DNA of 64,000 nt from Climacium dendroides (lineage: Eukaryota; Streptophyta; Bryopsida; Hypnales; Climaciaceae), in the NCBI GenBank assembly GCA_950106755.1, contig OX467091.1, positions 28,568,306 to 28,632,305 on the forward strand, given 5' to 3'. Both the position numbers and the translations under genes were made by a program. The notes below the pieces were generated by a model, which ran no database searches, was not told the DNA's origin, and worked only from the letters and a program-made list of their open reading frames with translations. Position 1 is the first letter of the stretch. Each line of letters begins with the position of its first letter. Below, piece after piece: positions 11,283 to 23,200 of the stretch.

Positions 11283-14200
11283 CTAAGTTGCTGGTTGCTT
11301 AAGTAGCACCATCTGAATAACACGCTTAATTTCATTGAAGTTGAAACTAGGAGCGTGCATAAAAACATCTATCTCACTGTCCAATCCACAAACTACATGA
11401 AATATGTAGTACAGATGCTTACAATTTGTCCATTGTCCACGCTTTCCCAATGATTTGCTCGACATGTCTTTGAAGAAGAGGCATGAACAACTGGGAAATT
11501 GGCCAATCATAATTAAATATTGCGAAATTTTGAGACCATTTCAGGACTCAAAGGTGATGATGCAACCTAAGGCAGGAATTGGTACCATAGAAACCTTCAA
11601 AATCTGCCCAATGACAGTAAGAGCAGAAGCACAGGAATTGGCATGCTTCGTTGAAGGTGCCTTTGGATTCCGCCTGATGTTCTTCCCGAATCTGCGCTTT
11701 GGAAAGTCGTTAGAGAACTCTGGGGTAGGATACTCTGACAGGTCCACCAATGACCCCTTTTCCCTGAATAGCTTCCTTGGAGAGAGCTCCAGACGTGGTG
11801 CCAATCGAAAACCAGCGTTCTCCAAGTCTAGGATCTCCTTTTGTGTGAGATTGGTGCCAATCTTGACAGGCCAAACTTCTGGAACTGCAGTTTTGGAAAC
11901 CACCTACTTACGACGAGTACCCTTCACGCACCTTTCAATGTCATCGTTGCAGAAGAAGAACTGCATGCGCTCTTGTTTATTCTTCCTATTGTTGTGCATG
12001 ATGCCGTTGTAAGTTGGTGCAGCCGTACTCTTTCCATCTTGTACAATTCGTGCCACACATTTCTTCTTGGTGATGGCCTGTTGAGCGAAGCAAGCCTTCG
12101 CTGACATCTTTGGAAGTCGCGCAATGTGCCATTCATGCTCATTGCATACTATTTCTTGTACAGCCTTCACATGCTCCATGGTTGGAACTGTAGTAGGTGT
12201 TTCTAGTTGAACCGGATTATTATGCAGGTCTTCAGTTGCTTCTTGCTGTGCGTCACCCTCTGAAGTGAGATCATAAAATATTGCACCTCCTGCTCGCGTT
12301 TGTACCCGAGGGCGAGAGATGCTAATCTTGTCAGGTCTATGAGAGTCGAACTCCGACCCAGGAGGAAGATCTGCTTTGCGCTTGAAGGAGAGAAATACTT
12401 CCTCACCTTGAAGATGAGGCTCGCGAGTGCAAAAACCGGCAACTCCAAGCATGTTTCGAAGCGCTTGATGAAGCGATTTCAGGTTGCCTGACGTTGGGCG
12501 GTTCGTTGGGTGACTCGAAACAACAATTCTTCTTTTCCAGGTCCAGTACCCGATCTCTCACCATTCAAATACTGGTAGTAGGCAACCATTTGCATGAAAG
12601 CACGTATGTAATCATCGACAGTTGCCACATACAAGTCATTACCTCGTTTACCGCTCTGTTGAAGCCACTTGTTGTGTACAGTCTCCGCTAAATTGCACGA
12701 GGGCATTTCAGCAAGCTCATCCTCAGAAACGGCCTGTGATGTCAAATGAATGGTAGTATAATTTAGAGTGAGGTTACAACTTTACAGAAAATTAAAAGCA
12801 AAAAGGCCCGGAGCAAAGTGTGAACTCACCAAATCCATGAAACCACCCCATTGGCAATAGCGGAAGTGCCAGAAAGCAAGCCATAGGTCAAGACGAACGA
12901 CTCCTTCATCAGTCGTTGCCCCAGAGGAAAGCCACCATGATCTGATAGCAAGGTACCGCTCCTCAGCCTCTGCTAACGACTTGACATTCTTGTATTGCAT
13001 GCACAATTGACGATGTTGTCGTTGCAGGTCCGCCCAAATGTCAGCCTTTGTATGTTTCTCCAATGACTGGGTCCAATAGAACAAACAAGTACGTTCTTGG
13101 TCCTCCATAGGAATTGAAGCATCACCGCTACCATATACAATATGAATTGCATTCCAGTTTGCTTGTGCACTATCTGCCATGAAGCCCTTTAATTGTACGT
13201 TAGAAACGTTGTGTCTGGCCACAACAGCATTCAAGTTCTTCCAGAAGATGATTTGAGCGGCAACATCTTCCGACTGCATATCACACATTGCAATGGTCAT
13301 TACCCGACAATAGGTAGCATCATAAACATGGCAGGCCATGGAAGTCCAGCCCTTTACACGCTTGACATGGTCGAACATCATCCATGCATTCTGTAAATCT
13401 CCACCTAGTTGCATTCTTGTCACGAGATCAACTCCACTTCTTGGCCCGATCTCAGACATCTTGAAAACAAAGACCTTGTCGGACTCAGACCCTTGGCCAG
13501 GGAATTTGTTCTCCTGGACAAATGCCCAATAGCTAGACCCTCTAAGTTTGGTGATGCTGTCCATGACTCCAAAGCGTCTCAAGTACCGAAACGTCGTGAT
13601 TTGATTCCGAATACTTGGGGAAGACATGTGTTTGAACTTATCAAACACCGGTATGAGCTCATCAAGAGTAAGTTCCTTCTGCATTGCTCCATCTGCAGAA
13701 AGAAGCAATTCACCAAGGAATTCCTTACTGGCTTCAAGGACAATGGCAAAATTAGTTGCTGTTGGAGTTTTCTCTACTTGTTTACCAATGAGGCTCTTTA
13801 TCTTCTTAGTGACATCTCTGTATTCACCAATCTTTACAGGATGATAATGGGTTTCGAGGTGCACACATGCACGAGTCATATTTCCATGACCAAGAACATA
13901 ATAAATCTTAGCCAAGCACCCATCTAAGCATGATGGAGAAACCTTGCAGATTTTACACACGATAGTTGAGCCTTTTGGAGGGTTAGATCCAACTTCAAAG
14001 GTGAATGAGGAGATTCCATCCCATTCGGTTTCGTTAGCTTGAGAGGACCGGTGCACACGAGATAAATAATCGCAAGCTCCGTTAGTACATTGCAAATGAC
14101 CTAAGCACGAAGACATTCTAAATGTTAAACCCATGTCATTCTTGATATTGGAGGTGATGGTACGAGTCCAAGCATGGCCATCGTGGCGTTTGTCCATGCC

Positions 14201-14956
14201 ATGAAGGAGCTTTGCTTGTGACTGTGATGCATATTTCCCCGGCGGGGGGAACTCAAACATCACGTCGCCATCAAATCTAGGGGGAAGGAATTCCACTCTC
14301 TCGGTTTTTATTTTAGTAAAGTCTACTTTAGACAAGATGGACTTCGACCCTTTCCTTGCAGCTAATTTTTTGAGACAATCAACAACGCTCACATAGTCAT
14401 CAATCCATGGCGGAATCGGAGGCCTAGAAGTACTTGGATGACTGCCTTGCGATGAATTTGTATCATGCGAAGGGTGACATATTACAGTAGGATTGGGGAT
14501 TGGAATAGTAGAAGACGGCAATGTACTGGGGAGCGCATCTTCAGAATCATCACTCAAGAGATGGACGATACGTTCGCAAGGCTCAATCTTAACCTTTCGG
14601 AGCATAGGTGTTTGCAAGGTGCATGTAGATGACACCCTAAGGGTGAGGATCTTAGTGTATGCACCTTGAAGAGGATCTTTCAATCCATACACTCGGTACG
14701 TCCCCAACTTCAGAATCCAACACTGACCTTGATCATTCATAGAGGACTCATGACCTATAGTGTGAAGAAGTTCTCCGAAATCAACGTCAAAGACCTCCTC
14801 ATCAACATGCATAGATCCTTCTAGAAATTGAAAACGAAGATGCAAACGAAGAGCACTGACTGTGCACTTTCCATCAGCTCCTACTTGAAAAGAAATAGGA
14901 ACTCCTTGGCCATCAGCATGAATTAGCACCACGGGAGGATTTTGAGAATTAGCCAT
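11283..14956 (-). pseudogene. MULE-like transposase gene relic (Cys/His finger, DDE-type core, SWIM)
   Basis: The start is taken at ATG 14956 (MANSQNPPVV); an upstream in-frame extension looks spurious. The order is an acidic N-terminus, a Cys/His-rich GCM/WRKY-like finger (CLGHLQCTNGAC, CKICKVSPSCLDGC, HLETHYHPV; about 14120-13830), then a MULE-type core with CHVYDATYCRVMTIAMCD and GFMADSAQANWNAI (about 13340-13140), and at the 3' end a SWIM-type CxC...CKH (CSCLFF...NCKHLYYIF; about 11480-11405). An intron with GTGAGT donor and CAG acceptor spans 12829-12734 and keeps frame. Damage: a one-base frameshift near 12485, TAG 11906-11904 and TGA 11543-11541. Terminal inverted repeats were not found. 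Such proteins cut and paste their own DNA in the nucleus; this copy cannot make a full protein. Confidence 0.75.
12734..12829 (-). other. Intron of the MULE-like relic
   Basis: GATTTG|GTGAGT donor and TTTGACATCACAG| acceptor. It is 96 bp, and splicing joins two in-frame coding segments (GGFMDL to AVSEDELAEM). Confidence 0.75.
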
Positions 14957-15939
14957 TGCAATGGAGAAAGAAAAGACACGGACAACATGGGAATTGTGAA
15001 TAGAATTTAAATCCAAGAGTTCTATAGGTATATTTTGATGCAAGAGGTTATGCAAACATCACTGTATGAAGACATAGACAGATAGAATTAATAAAGAGGG
15101 TGATTAAGAGACGTTTTAATTAGAAAAATGACGAGAGTCATGTATTGATGAAAATGATATATTTTTGAAAAGTTGCCGGCGCGTGTCAGATAGGTGGGTT
15201 GCTTGTAATTCTGTAAGTATAATAATAAAGGGTGTTGGCGTTATGAAATAATTATACAATAGAATTGTAAATGAAGTCTAATCCATAGTATCAATAGACG
15301 CTGGTTCAATTACATAGATTTGCCATTATTAGAGAATGCATGTTTGAAAAAAGGCCTTTCACCGGAGAACTACAATGAACCATAATGTAGATGTTAGTTT
15401 GAATTACTTTTATTTATGGTGGATTTCAAATTTACAAGGACAACGAACTGGCGGCGAGTGTAAGTGTAATAGGGACCTACTAGATTTTAGTGACGGTGAC
15501 AGTTAGATTGCTAGGATAGCCTTTCTATTTATAAAAGATATGACAATCTAAATAAAATAAACAATCTTGAAAAGTATAGACATCTAATTGGAGTATTCAA
15601 GTAGTCATAATTTACTTCATACTTGAAGTAGAGCGTTGAATGAGCGTGTTTAGGGTTGTTGGAAATATTGAGGTGGCCGCTAGATCAAGCTTACAAGGTT
15701 GTACCCACCAATTGGCCATCGAGAGCATAAAGATGTAGAAAATGTCACTTCAGTTACTATTGAGATTCGATGTGCGTGATGATTAGTAGTATTAACAAAG
15801 ATTGATATACGGAGAAAGAGTCCGTGATTGAGTATTTCAAATTCAATTGTTTGTTATTGAGAAACGTCTGTAGTAAGGGCATTGCCACATTCCCCAACTC
15901 AATAGAAGACAGTATAGTGGAGAGCTTAATGATGTTCTA

Positions 15940-17000
15940 TTGAGCCAAATGCAGGACGGAGATAGGAAGAAGAAGCGAAGGAGTGGGTTTCGTTATTCAT
16001 TTAGAAAGCAACTAGCCACATTTAGAAAGCAACTAGCCAAATCTAGAATGTTTAGGCAACAACTTCAACGTTCAGGCATAGACCTTACTAGTACAACTAG
16101 AACACTTTCGTATCAAGGTGCTTTGTTGAAAGAAGTTGTTGAGACTCTTCCATTGGAAGGTGAGATATCAGGATTTGCGGGGTCGCAAGACAATCAACCA
16201 TTCATGTCTGAATGCGAGACCGAAGAAGAGTTGTCAAGTGAAGAACAAAGCAAAGTAAGTATCCATTGGCTGAAGAATATCTTTGATGTCCTACAAAATA
16301 ATGTGGTCTGTTGCAAATCATTCTTTAGGTTTTGAGCATATCGATGTTGATTGTGGAATTAATAGAAACTAGAAGAGGATTTTGGTCTAAGCGCTCATTT
16401 ACCTCCGCATGCACTAGAACGTTCAGGCACTCTTTGCATCTTGCGGCCGTATCCTCTCCCTTGGACGTCAATTGCAATATGGTTTGCTCGAGTTCCTGTC
16501 GCAAGTATAATATAAGGGTGAATTAACATTGATATGTCTAATACCAAGTCATCGGGGTATAGGGTTTTGTTACTAGAAGCTCGAAAATGACGATACTTAG
16601 ATCAATGTTTCAGAAGGCGGCATTAGTGTCAGAGTATACGCAAATAGAAGAGACAAGTGGAGAGCAGTTTCAAGAGACCGATCAAGACAGGAATAATCAT
16701 GACTACGAGCTACAACAGAACAACCAAGGCGATGAAGATCTGGACGATTGTGCACAAAGCACACCTTCAAAGGCTTCAGATGTAGTAAGTCACTCCATCA
16801 TTGCACTTTCATCTATTTTTTGATCTCTCTACAGGCCTCAAAGGTCCTCTTCTAAATTGAATGAATCACGTAGTCGGAATAGGGCTTTACCTCCCCTCCG
16901 CAACATCGAAGAGCACCCACGAGCAGTGGAGGCCGGTTCACATGTGCCAAATGTCCACAATAAAACTAGAGTGTTTGGACCAAGGCTCACTATTTGATTT
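15940..17000 (+). pseudogene. Unknown spliced gene relic
   Basis: Three coding-like pieces lie on the + strand. Piece 1 (15940-16253) is Arg/Lys-rich, contains a 21-bp tandem duplication (doubled FRKQLA) and ends in a donor AAA|GTAAGT. Piece 2 (about 16614-16790) follows the acceptor TTTCAG and is very acidic (EETSGEQFQETDQD), ending at a GTAAGT donor. Piece 3 (about 16834-16998) follows CTCTACAG and reads PQRSSSKLNESRSRNRALPP to a TGA. The phase between pieces 2 and 3 does not match, so either a frameshift exists or the model is wrong. No domain was recognised. The mix of basic and acidic tracts suggests a nuclear protein, but that is a guess. Confidence 0.35.
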
Positions 17001-17745
17001 TTGAGCCCTCACAATGAAGCTTCGGTGCCGAACCCTCTTTGAGGCAGGCCCGTTGCCATCTTGTTTTGAACTGTTGTTTCCCCCCTTGACGTTAGGTTGT
17101 ATCCACCAATTCTAGGAGAGGGCTCAACTAAGCCTCCAAAATGAGGCTTCGGTGCCGAACCCTCTTTGAGGCTCGCCTGTTGCCATCTTTTCTTGAATTC
17201 TCGTCTCTCGCCCTTGACGTTAGGTTGTACCCACCAGTTGCAAGAAAGGGCTCAAATGGGCCCCCAAAATGAGGATTCGGCGCCGAACCCTCTTTGGAGC
17301 TAGCCTAGGATTGTCTAGCCGCTTGACAGGCCGCCCGTCCACCCATCCATCCATACCCATCCGATTAGCCTCTCGTCCGCTTGAAATCCGCCTAATGTCA
17401 ATCAACGACATGTTGACCTTCTTTTTTCTCAAAATAAGAGGCTTAAGCACAAATTTAGGGGTATCAAGTATGAAATTAAGAAAACTACCTCATTTGGCAT
17501 GTCCTAAGTATGAATTTGAAGGCCCGTCCCCTACCTTTGACGTCAAATTATACCCATCAGCTATAGGAGAAGGCTCAAATGAGCCCCTAAAATGAGGCTT
17601 CGGCGCCGAACCTTCTTTAGGACAAGCCCGTTGCCATCTTGTTTTTTAAACTCTTGTCCACCCAGTGACCTATGGATGCATCCACTAGTTTGAGAAGGGG
17701 TTCACAAAAGCCTTGCAATGAGTCTTTGGTGCCGAACTCCCTAGA
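16995..17745. repeat. Tandem repeats of about 120-130 bp with TTCGGnGCCGAA core
   Basis: At least five diverged units carry GAGGCTTCGGTGCCGAACC-like cores near 17024, 17145, 17276, 17598 and 17730, with shared phrases CCCTTGACGTTAGGTTGTA and GTTGCCATCTT. The palindromic core is the same as in the minisatellite at 18.5-20.2 kb. Confidence 0.75.
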
Positions 17746-18261
17746 TAACTTGGTGGAATTTTATTTCAATTTTTTTTTATAATGTAAAAATTACAATAAG
17801 AAATGGCCTTTCCTAAGAATTCCATGGGAAAGAAGTCTCAAAAATACAATTTTCTTCTATGAGATAATAGTCTAGTTTGATTTCATACTTTGTAGATGCC
17901 TATAACAAGGAATTTTTATGGTTTTTAGAAATCCTTAGGTCAAGTGGTGTAGCATCCTCCCAAAATTTTAGCTCCAAATTCATAGTACTTCCAACTCCAA
18001 AAATTAAAAGTGTAACATATGACCGAGGGTTCCTTTTAATTTATATATGTCACACTTGTAATTTTTATTTTATTTCATAAGAAAAATATGAATTATGTTT
18101 GGAGTAGTCATATGCACCTTCATTTCAAATTTCAACTTGTTTGCATTAATACTCTAAAAGTAGTGATTGAATGAAGATTGAGCAAATAAGTTGTGACACC
18201 AAGTAGTATAAGTCATTCTTGCATTCATCTTACAAAGTCCTAAATTTTCAAGTCTTCAACA

Positions 18262-18375
18262 TCTCCAAGGTTTAGAAGCTGTGGTAGGAGGGTGCTAAGT
18301 ACATTGGAGTTAAGCAAAGGTAGAGAGGAATAGCTCAAGGATGGGTGACCGAGGAAACTAGTTGAAAAAACCTCC
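18262..18375 (+). ncRNA. 5S rRNA-like fragment (pseudogene or 5S-derived SINE head)
   Basis: GGAGTTAAGC, then a spaced GAG..AATAG, then GGATGGGTGACC match, in order and spacing, the internal control region of plant 5S rRNA (A box AGTTAAGC, C box GGATGGGTGACC). The 5' third and the 3' end of a normal 5S gene are not recognisable, so it is not a functional rRNA gene. Confidence 0.5.
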
Positions 18376-18499
18376 TTCTCGCGGCTTCGCCCGCACAGTC
18401 CGCGGAGCTCCGGGAGTTTGGGGAGTTTGGGGAATTTGGGGAATGAAAACAGAAAATTGAACTTTCTTTTAGGTAAACCCTAAACCTGTCCCGGTGAAC

Positions 18500-20190
18500 T
18501 TCGGCGACCTGTCCCTGCGCCGAATGCTCCCAGCGCCTGCCTGCCCTCGACCGCTCGACCTGTCCATTCGACCACTCGACCTATCCATTCGAACACTCGA
18601 CCTGTTCGGCGCCGAATGCTCCTAGCGCTTGCCTGCCCTCGACTGCTCGATCTGTCCATTCGGCGCCGAATGCTCCTAGTGCCTGTCTGCCCTCGACCGC
18701 TCGACCTGTCCATTCGGCGCCGAATGCTTCCAGTGCCTGCCTGCCTTCGACCGCTCGACCTGTTCATTCGGCGCCGAATGCCCCAGCGCTTGCCTGCTAT
18801 CCGCTTGCGCCCTCGACCGCTTGACGTGTTCATTCGGCATCGAATGCTCCTAGCGCCTGCCTGCCCTCGACCACTCGACTTGTCCATTCGGCGCCGAATG
18901 CTCCCAGCGCCTGCCTGCCCTCGACCGCTCGACCTATCCATTCGGCGCCGAATGCCCCTAGCGCCTGCTTGCTCTCGACAGCTCGACCTGTTCATTCGGC
19001 GCCGAATGCTTCTAGCGCCTGCTTGCCCTCGACCGCTCGACCTGTCCATTCGGCGCCGAATGCTTCTAGCGCCTGCTTGCCCTCGACCGCTCGACCTGTC
19101 CATTCGGCGCCGAATACTCCTAGTGCCTGCCTGCCCTCGACCGCTCGACCTATCCATTCGGCGCCGAATGCTCCTAGCGCCTGCTTGCTCTCGACCGCTC
19201 GACCTGTCCATTTGGCACTGAATGCTCCTAGCGCCTGCTTGCTCTCGACCGCTCGACCTGTCCATTCGGCACCGAATGCTTCTAGCGCCTGCTTGCCCTC
19301 GACCGCTCGACCTGTTCATTCGGCGCCGAATGCCCCAGCGCCTGCCTGCAGTCCGCTTGCGCCCTCGACCGCTTGACGTGTTCATTCGGCGCCGAATGCT
19401 CCTAGCGTCTGCCTGCCCTCGACCACTCGACCTGTCCATTCGGCGCCGAATGCTCCCAGCGCCTGCCTGCCCTCGACCGCTCGACCTGTCTATTTGGCGC
19501 CGAATGCTCTCAGCACCTGCTTGCCCTCGACCGCTCGACCTATCCATTCGGCGCCGAATGCTCCCAGCGCCTACCTGCCCTCGACCGCTCGACCTGTCCA
19601 TTCGGCGCCGAATGCTCCCAGCGCCTGCCTGCCCTCGACCGCTCGACTTGTCCATTCGGCGCCGAATGCTCCCAACGCCTACCTGTTGTCCGCTTGCGCC
19701 CTTGACCGCTTGATCTGTTCATTCGGCGCCGAATGTTCCTAGCGCCTGCCTGCCCTCGACCGCTCGACCTGTCCATTCGGCGCCGAATGCTCCCAACGCC
19801 TGCCTGCCCTCGACCGCTCGATCTGTCCATTCGGCGCCGAATGCTCCCAGCGCCTGCCTGCTGTCCGCTTGCGCCCTCGACCGCTTGACCTGTTCATTCG
19901 GCGCCGAATGCTCCTAGTGCCTGCCTGCCCTCGACCACTTGACCTGTCCATTCGGCGCCGAATGCTCCCAACGCCTGCCTACCCTCGACTACTCGACCTG
20001 TCCATTTGGCGCCGAATGCTCCCAACGCTTGCCTGCTGTCCGCTTGCGCCCTCGACCGCTTGACCTGTTTATTCAGCGCCGAATGCTTCTAGCACCTGCC
20101 TGCCCTCGACCGCTCGACCTGTCCATTCGGCACCGAATGCTCCCAGCGTCCGCCTGCTGTCCAGCAAGCATTCGGCGCCGAATGCTCGCA
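18500..20190. repeat. 54-bp GC-rich minisatellite with a 14-bp palindrome
   Basis: About 30 units, mostly 54 bp with some of about 63 bp that carry an extra TGTCCGCTTGCG-type insertion, which recurs every few units as a higher-order pattern. Each unit begins with the palindrome ATTCGGCGCCGAAT. Because 54 is a multiple of three and the unit lacks stops, long frames are open on both strands (an 18-residue MDRSSGRGQAG-type repeat on the minus strand). I treat these as repeat artefacts. Confidence 0.9.
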
Positions 20191-20240
20191 ACCTTGATTC
20201 CACGCACCCTCGGCCTGTCCACCTTTGGTTTGCACGTAGA

Positions 20241-23200
20241 ATGGCTAGCTCCTCTACAGTAAGACTAAGATCCCAAACCCCTACACTCTTCAATTTGTAT
20301 TCTTCAAAACCTAAATCGCATGTTGCTTCTTGTTTCTCAAATTTCAAATGTTTTCTAATTTTGTGTAGGTTGTTGCGCATTCGCAACTTGAGCATGAAGG
20401 TCTTCAATCTGAAGAGCAACTCAGAGTTCTTGATGTCATTTAGGTAATTCTCTTCATTCTTAACTCTTGGGAATGTGGCATAATCTTTGGGCATACATTT
20501 TTTTTGGGTATTAAATCTTTATTGTACATAGATTTTAATGAAGTATGTGCCTTGTCCAAGTTTTTTATTTCTCATAATTTGCATTGCCATTAATTGCATG
20601 CCAGGATTTGTTACTTTCTGATTCTGAGGATTCTACTATTCCGAAATGTCCAATCGGGTTGCAAGACTCAAAGGCAGGAGAGCAAGCAAGGAGGCTTCAC
20701 CAAAAGTCTGATTTTGTAAAGGTTCTCGATAGTATGCGCATCCCATTAGGTCGATTCTATGTCCCCCTCTGTAGGATGAGTCCTCTTCCAAGAGTCCAAC
20801 CAATTCAAGAGGTTGATGTCGCAACCTTGGAAAAACGATTTGAGGGGGGCTACATCGACGGTGACCGTGCCATGTACATATCCATTTTTGATGACCATAT
20901 GTCATCTACGGATGTCACTGAGGAGCGCATAGCTTCTTGGGATCCTCATTGGCGTGATGTCAATGAGCGCTTCGAAAATCAACCTCAGTCTAATCCCAAC
21001 TATACTGCATTCCGAGGGAAGATGTTTTTTGTGTGGGATGGCAATCACAAGTTCACAGCTTGGTGGCGCCACATCAATGCTCAACATGTCGATGATCTTC
21101 GATGGCATTATTCCGTGTTTTGCATAGTTCTCGACCCCAAAAGACGTATAACATCGTTGCTCAATTGCATGCACGATGTCAATTGGTGAGCACATTTCTT
21201 TCATTTAGACTTTATTTCACTTATACTCTATTTCATATGTTGTTTAGTTCACTCTAACAACTCTATTTTTCAGGTCTACTCAACACGATCACGTCAAGAC
21301 TAGCTTAACTGCTAAGTTGCAACGAATTCGATACTATGGTGGACTTAACCTTGACGATTTTAAGGACTTGCTTACCGAGGAGGAGTTCAATACATGTCTC
21401 AAAGTGAAGAAGTCGCATCCCACCTGGTTTCCTCTTACAATTGACGTGTTCATCTCTTTTCTTTACCGAGTAAGTGATTCTATTAATTCATTATTCTTAC
21501 TATATCGTCTCAAAATACATTTTTCATCTCTTGCTATTGTCATTGTATTCTAAATTTTAATTTATTTTCATTTTTTCAACAAGATATATCTCGTGCTGCA
21601 GATGATGCGGCCATTGAGTATCACAGAACGACACCAGTTGAGAAGATATCAGCCGAGGGAATTTGGGATGCTATGGCATTGGCTACAGACACTATGGTGA
21701 AAGCCATAAAAGCTAAGGACTTTGTAAAGTATCTCGCCGTTGCAAACCCCAAGAATGGCGAGGCTTTCTTTGATGAGGTAAATTCATTATTATCTCATAT
21801 CTTTCTTTTCTTCAATTTCATCGCATTCATGGTTTTCTTTATCCGGGTTTTATTAACTCTAGTTGTCTTTTATAAACAGATCAATTCTCATTTCAGCCTC
21901 TTCAAGAAGACTGAAATGACAATTGAGAAGTTGCAAAAGGTAGCAACTGCAGCAGTTGAACCACGCTTCAAGGCGCATTGGCTCCACTGGTGGAACTCCG
22001 GCTCCATTCTTCGAGCCTCTTTTTGCTTCCCAGTTGGTGATGTCAAGGAGAGCATCTTGGATACTTGGCTCAACCGAGCTACATTCTGGGCTCAGGTATT
22101 TCCTCCACTTTTCATTTAAATACATAGTTGTCATTCTATTTGGCTCTTTACTTTTACCGATGCCACTCTATATCTAATTTTCTCTTTCTTTGTCACTATG
22201 TAGCTCGAGGAAATGTTTATTGTGCATTTCGAAGAACTTTGTGGGGGGGGCGAGCTTTTGGTGAATTGGGAGGCCTCTCCTGGATTATTGAAGCCCTCAG
22301 ATTATGTTGAGAGGTGGCGTATCATGTTGTGGGAGAAAGCATTCTTACCATTCCTTCATCCAAACATCAAACCTCCTTTTTTAAAGAGTACCAGGCTTGA
22401 CAATGTCCCATCAGCAGACCTTGCTATAAAGCGGCTACTTTACAGGTTTGTGTTTTGTTTCATCATTTGTTGGGAATTTTACTCATTCTCAATACACTAC
22501 ACACTTCTTATGTTTTGTATCACATTTGCAATTGCTTCACTTTCTTCTCTGATTATTTACTTCTATTCTCATTTTCTTCTGTTTTTCTGTTGTAAGTATG
22601 TAATGAGAGAGCTCATGCCTAAGAATGCACTTGGAGATAACAATTGCCCTCCATTCTTTGGAGCATAGATTCAGCCATCTTCAAATCTTTACATCTTCAC
22701 GCCCATGCAGTTGAAGAAGTTTTCTACTGCTCATCTCCATGGTGGTGGTTGGTATTTGAAGTGCCCTGTGAACTTCACTCCGGATGAAGAGGTGGAGCTC
22801 TGCAATAGCATTGTTTGCACTATATCTCCACCTCCAGTTCCAGATACTAAGGATGAGGTTGTATTTTTGGACCTCTCACAGTCACCTCATGCTGCAACAG
22901 AAGATGGCACCTCCTCAAAGAGGAAGCGCTTAAGGAAGGCTGACAAAGAGAAGGCGAATAAGAAGAAGTTAGTTAGAGATGCAGAGGAGCAAGCTGCAGC
23001 TGTCGAGAGGGCTGTGGCAGAGGCACTTGCAAAAGTGGCTGCTACCAACGGTGTTCCTTTGCCTTCTTCTTCAGATATCTCTGTACCTGTTGATGTTTCT
23101 GGTTACTCTCCCCCTATTATGGACTCACATGCAGCAGGGTCGAGTTACATGGAGACCAGTCGAAACGTAGTGCACAATCGCATGCAGCGCGTGCCTACTG

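Noticed and set aside
11084..11302. 72-codon + strand frame
   Set aside because: No motif, and it overlaps the 3' end of the MULE-like relic on the other strand.
13193..13927. + strand frames across the MULE-like relic
   Set aside because: Antisense shadows of a frame with recognisable transposase motifs.
16332..16526. 64-codon frame between two exon-like pieces
   Set aside because: Lies between a GTAAGT donor and a TTTCAG acceptor, so it is more likely intron.
18480..19830. Long open frames (up to 391 codons) on both strands
   Set aside because: They come from a 54-bp stop-free repeat unit. Frames are open on both strands and the peptide is a simple 18-residue repeat with no gene signals.
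17000..20190. CRISPR-like array (regular repeats)
   Set aside because: Units are contiguous diverged tandem repeats without unique spacers, in a eukaryotic chromosome arm.
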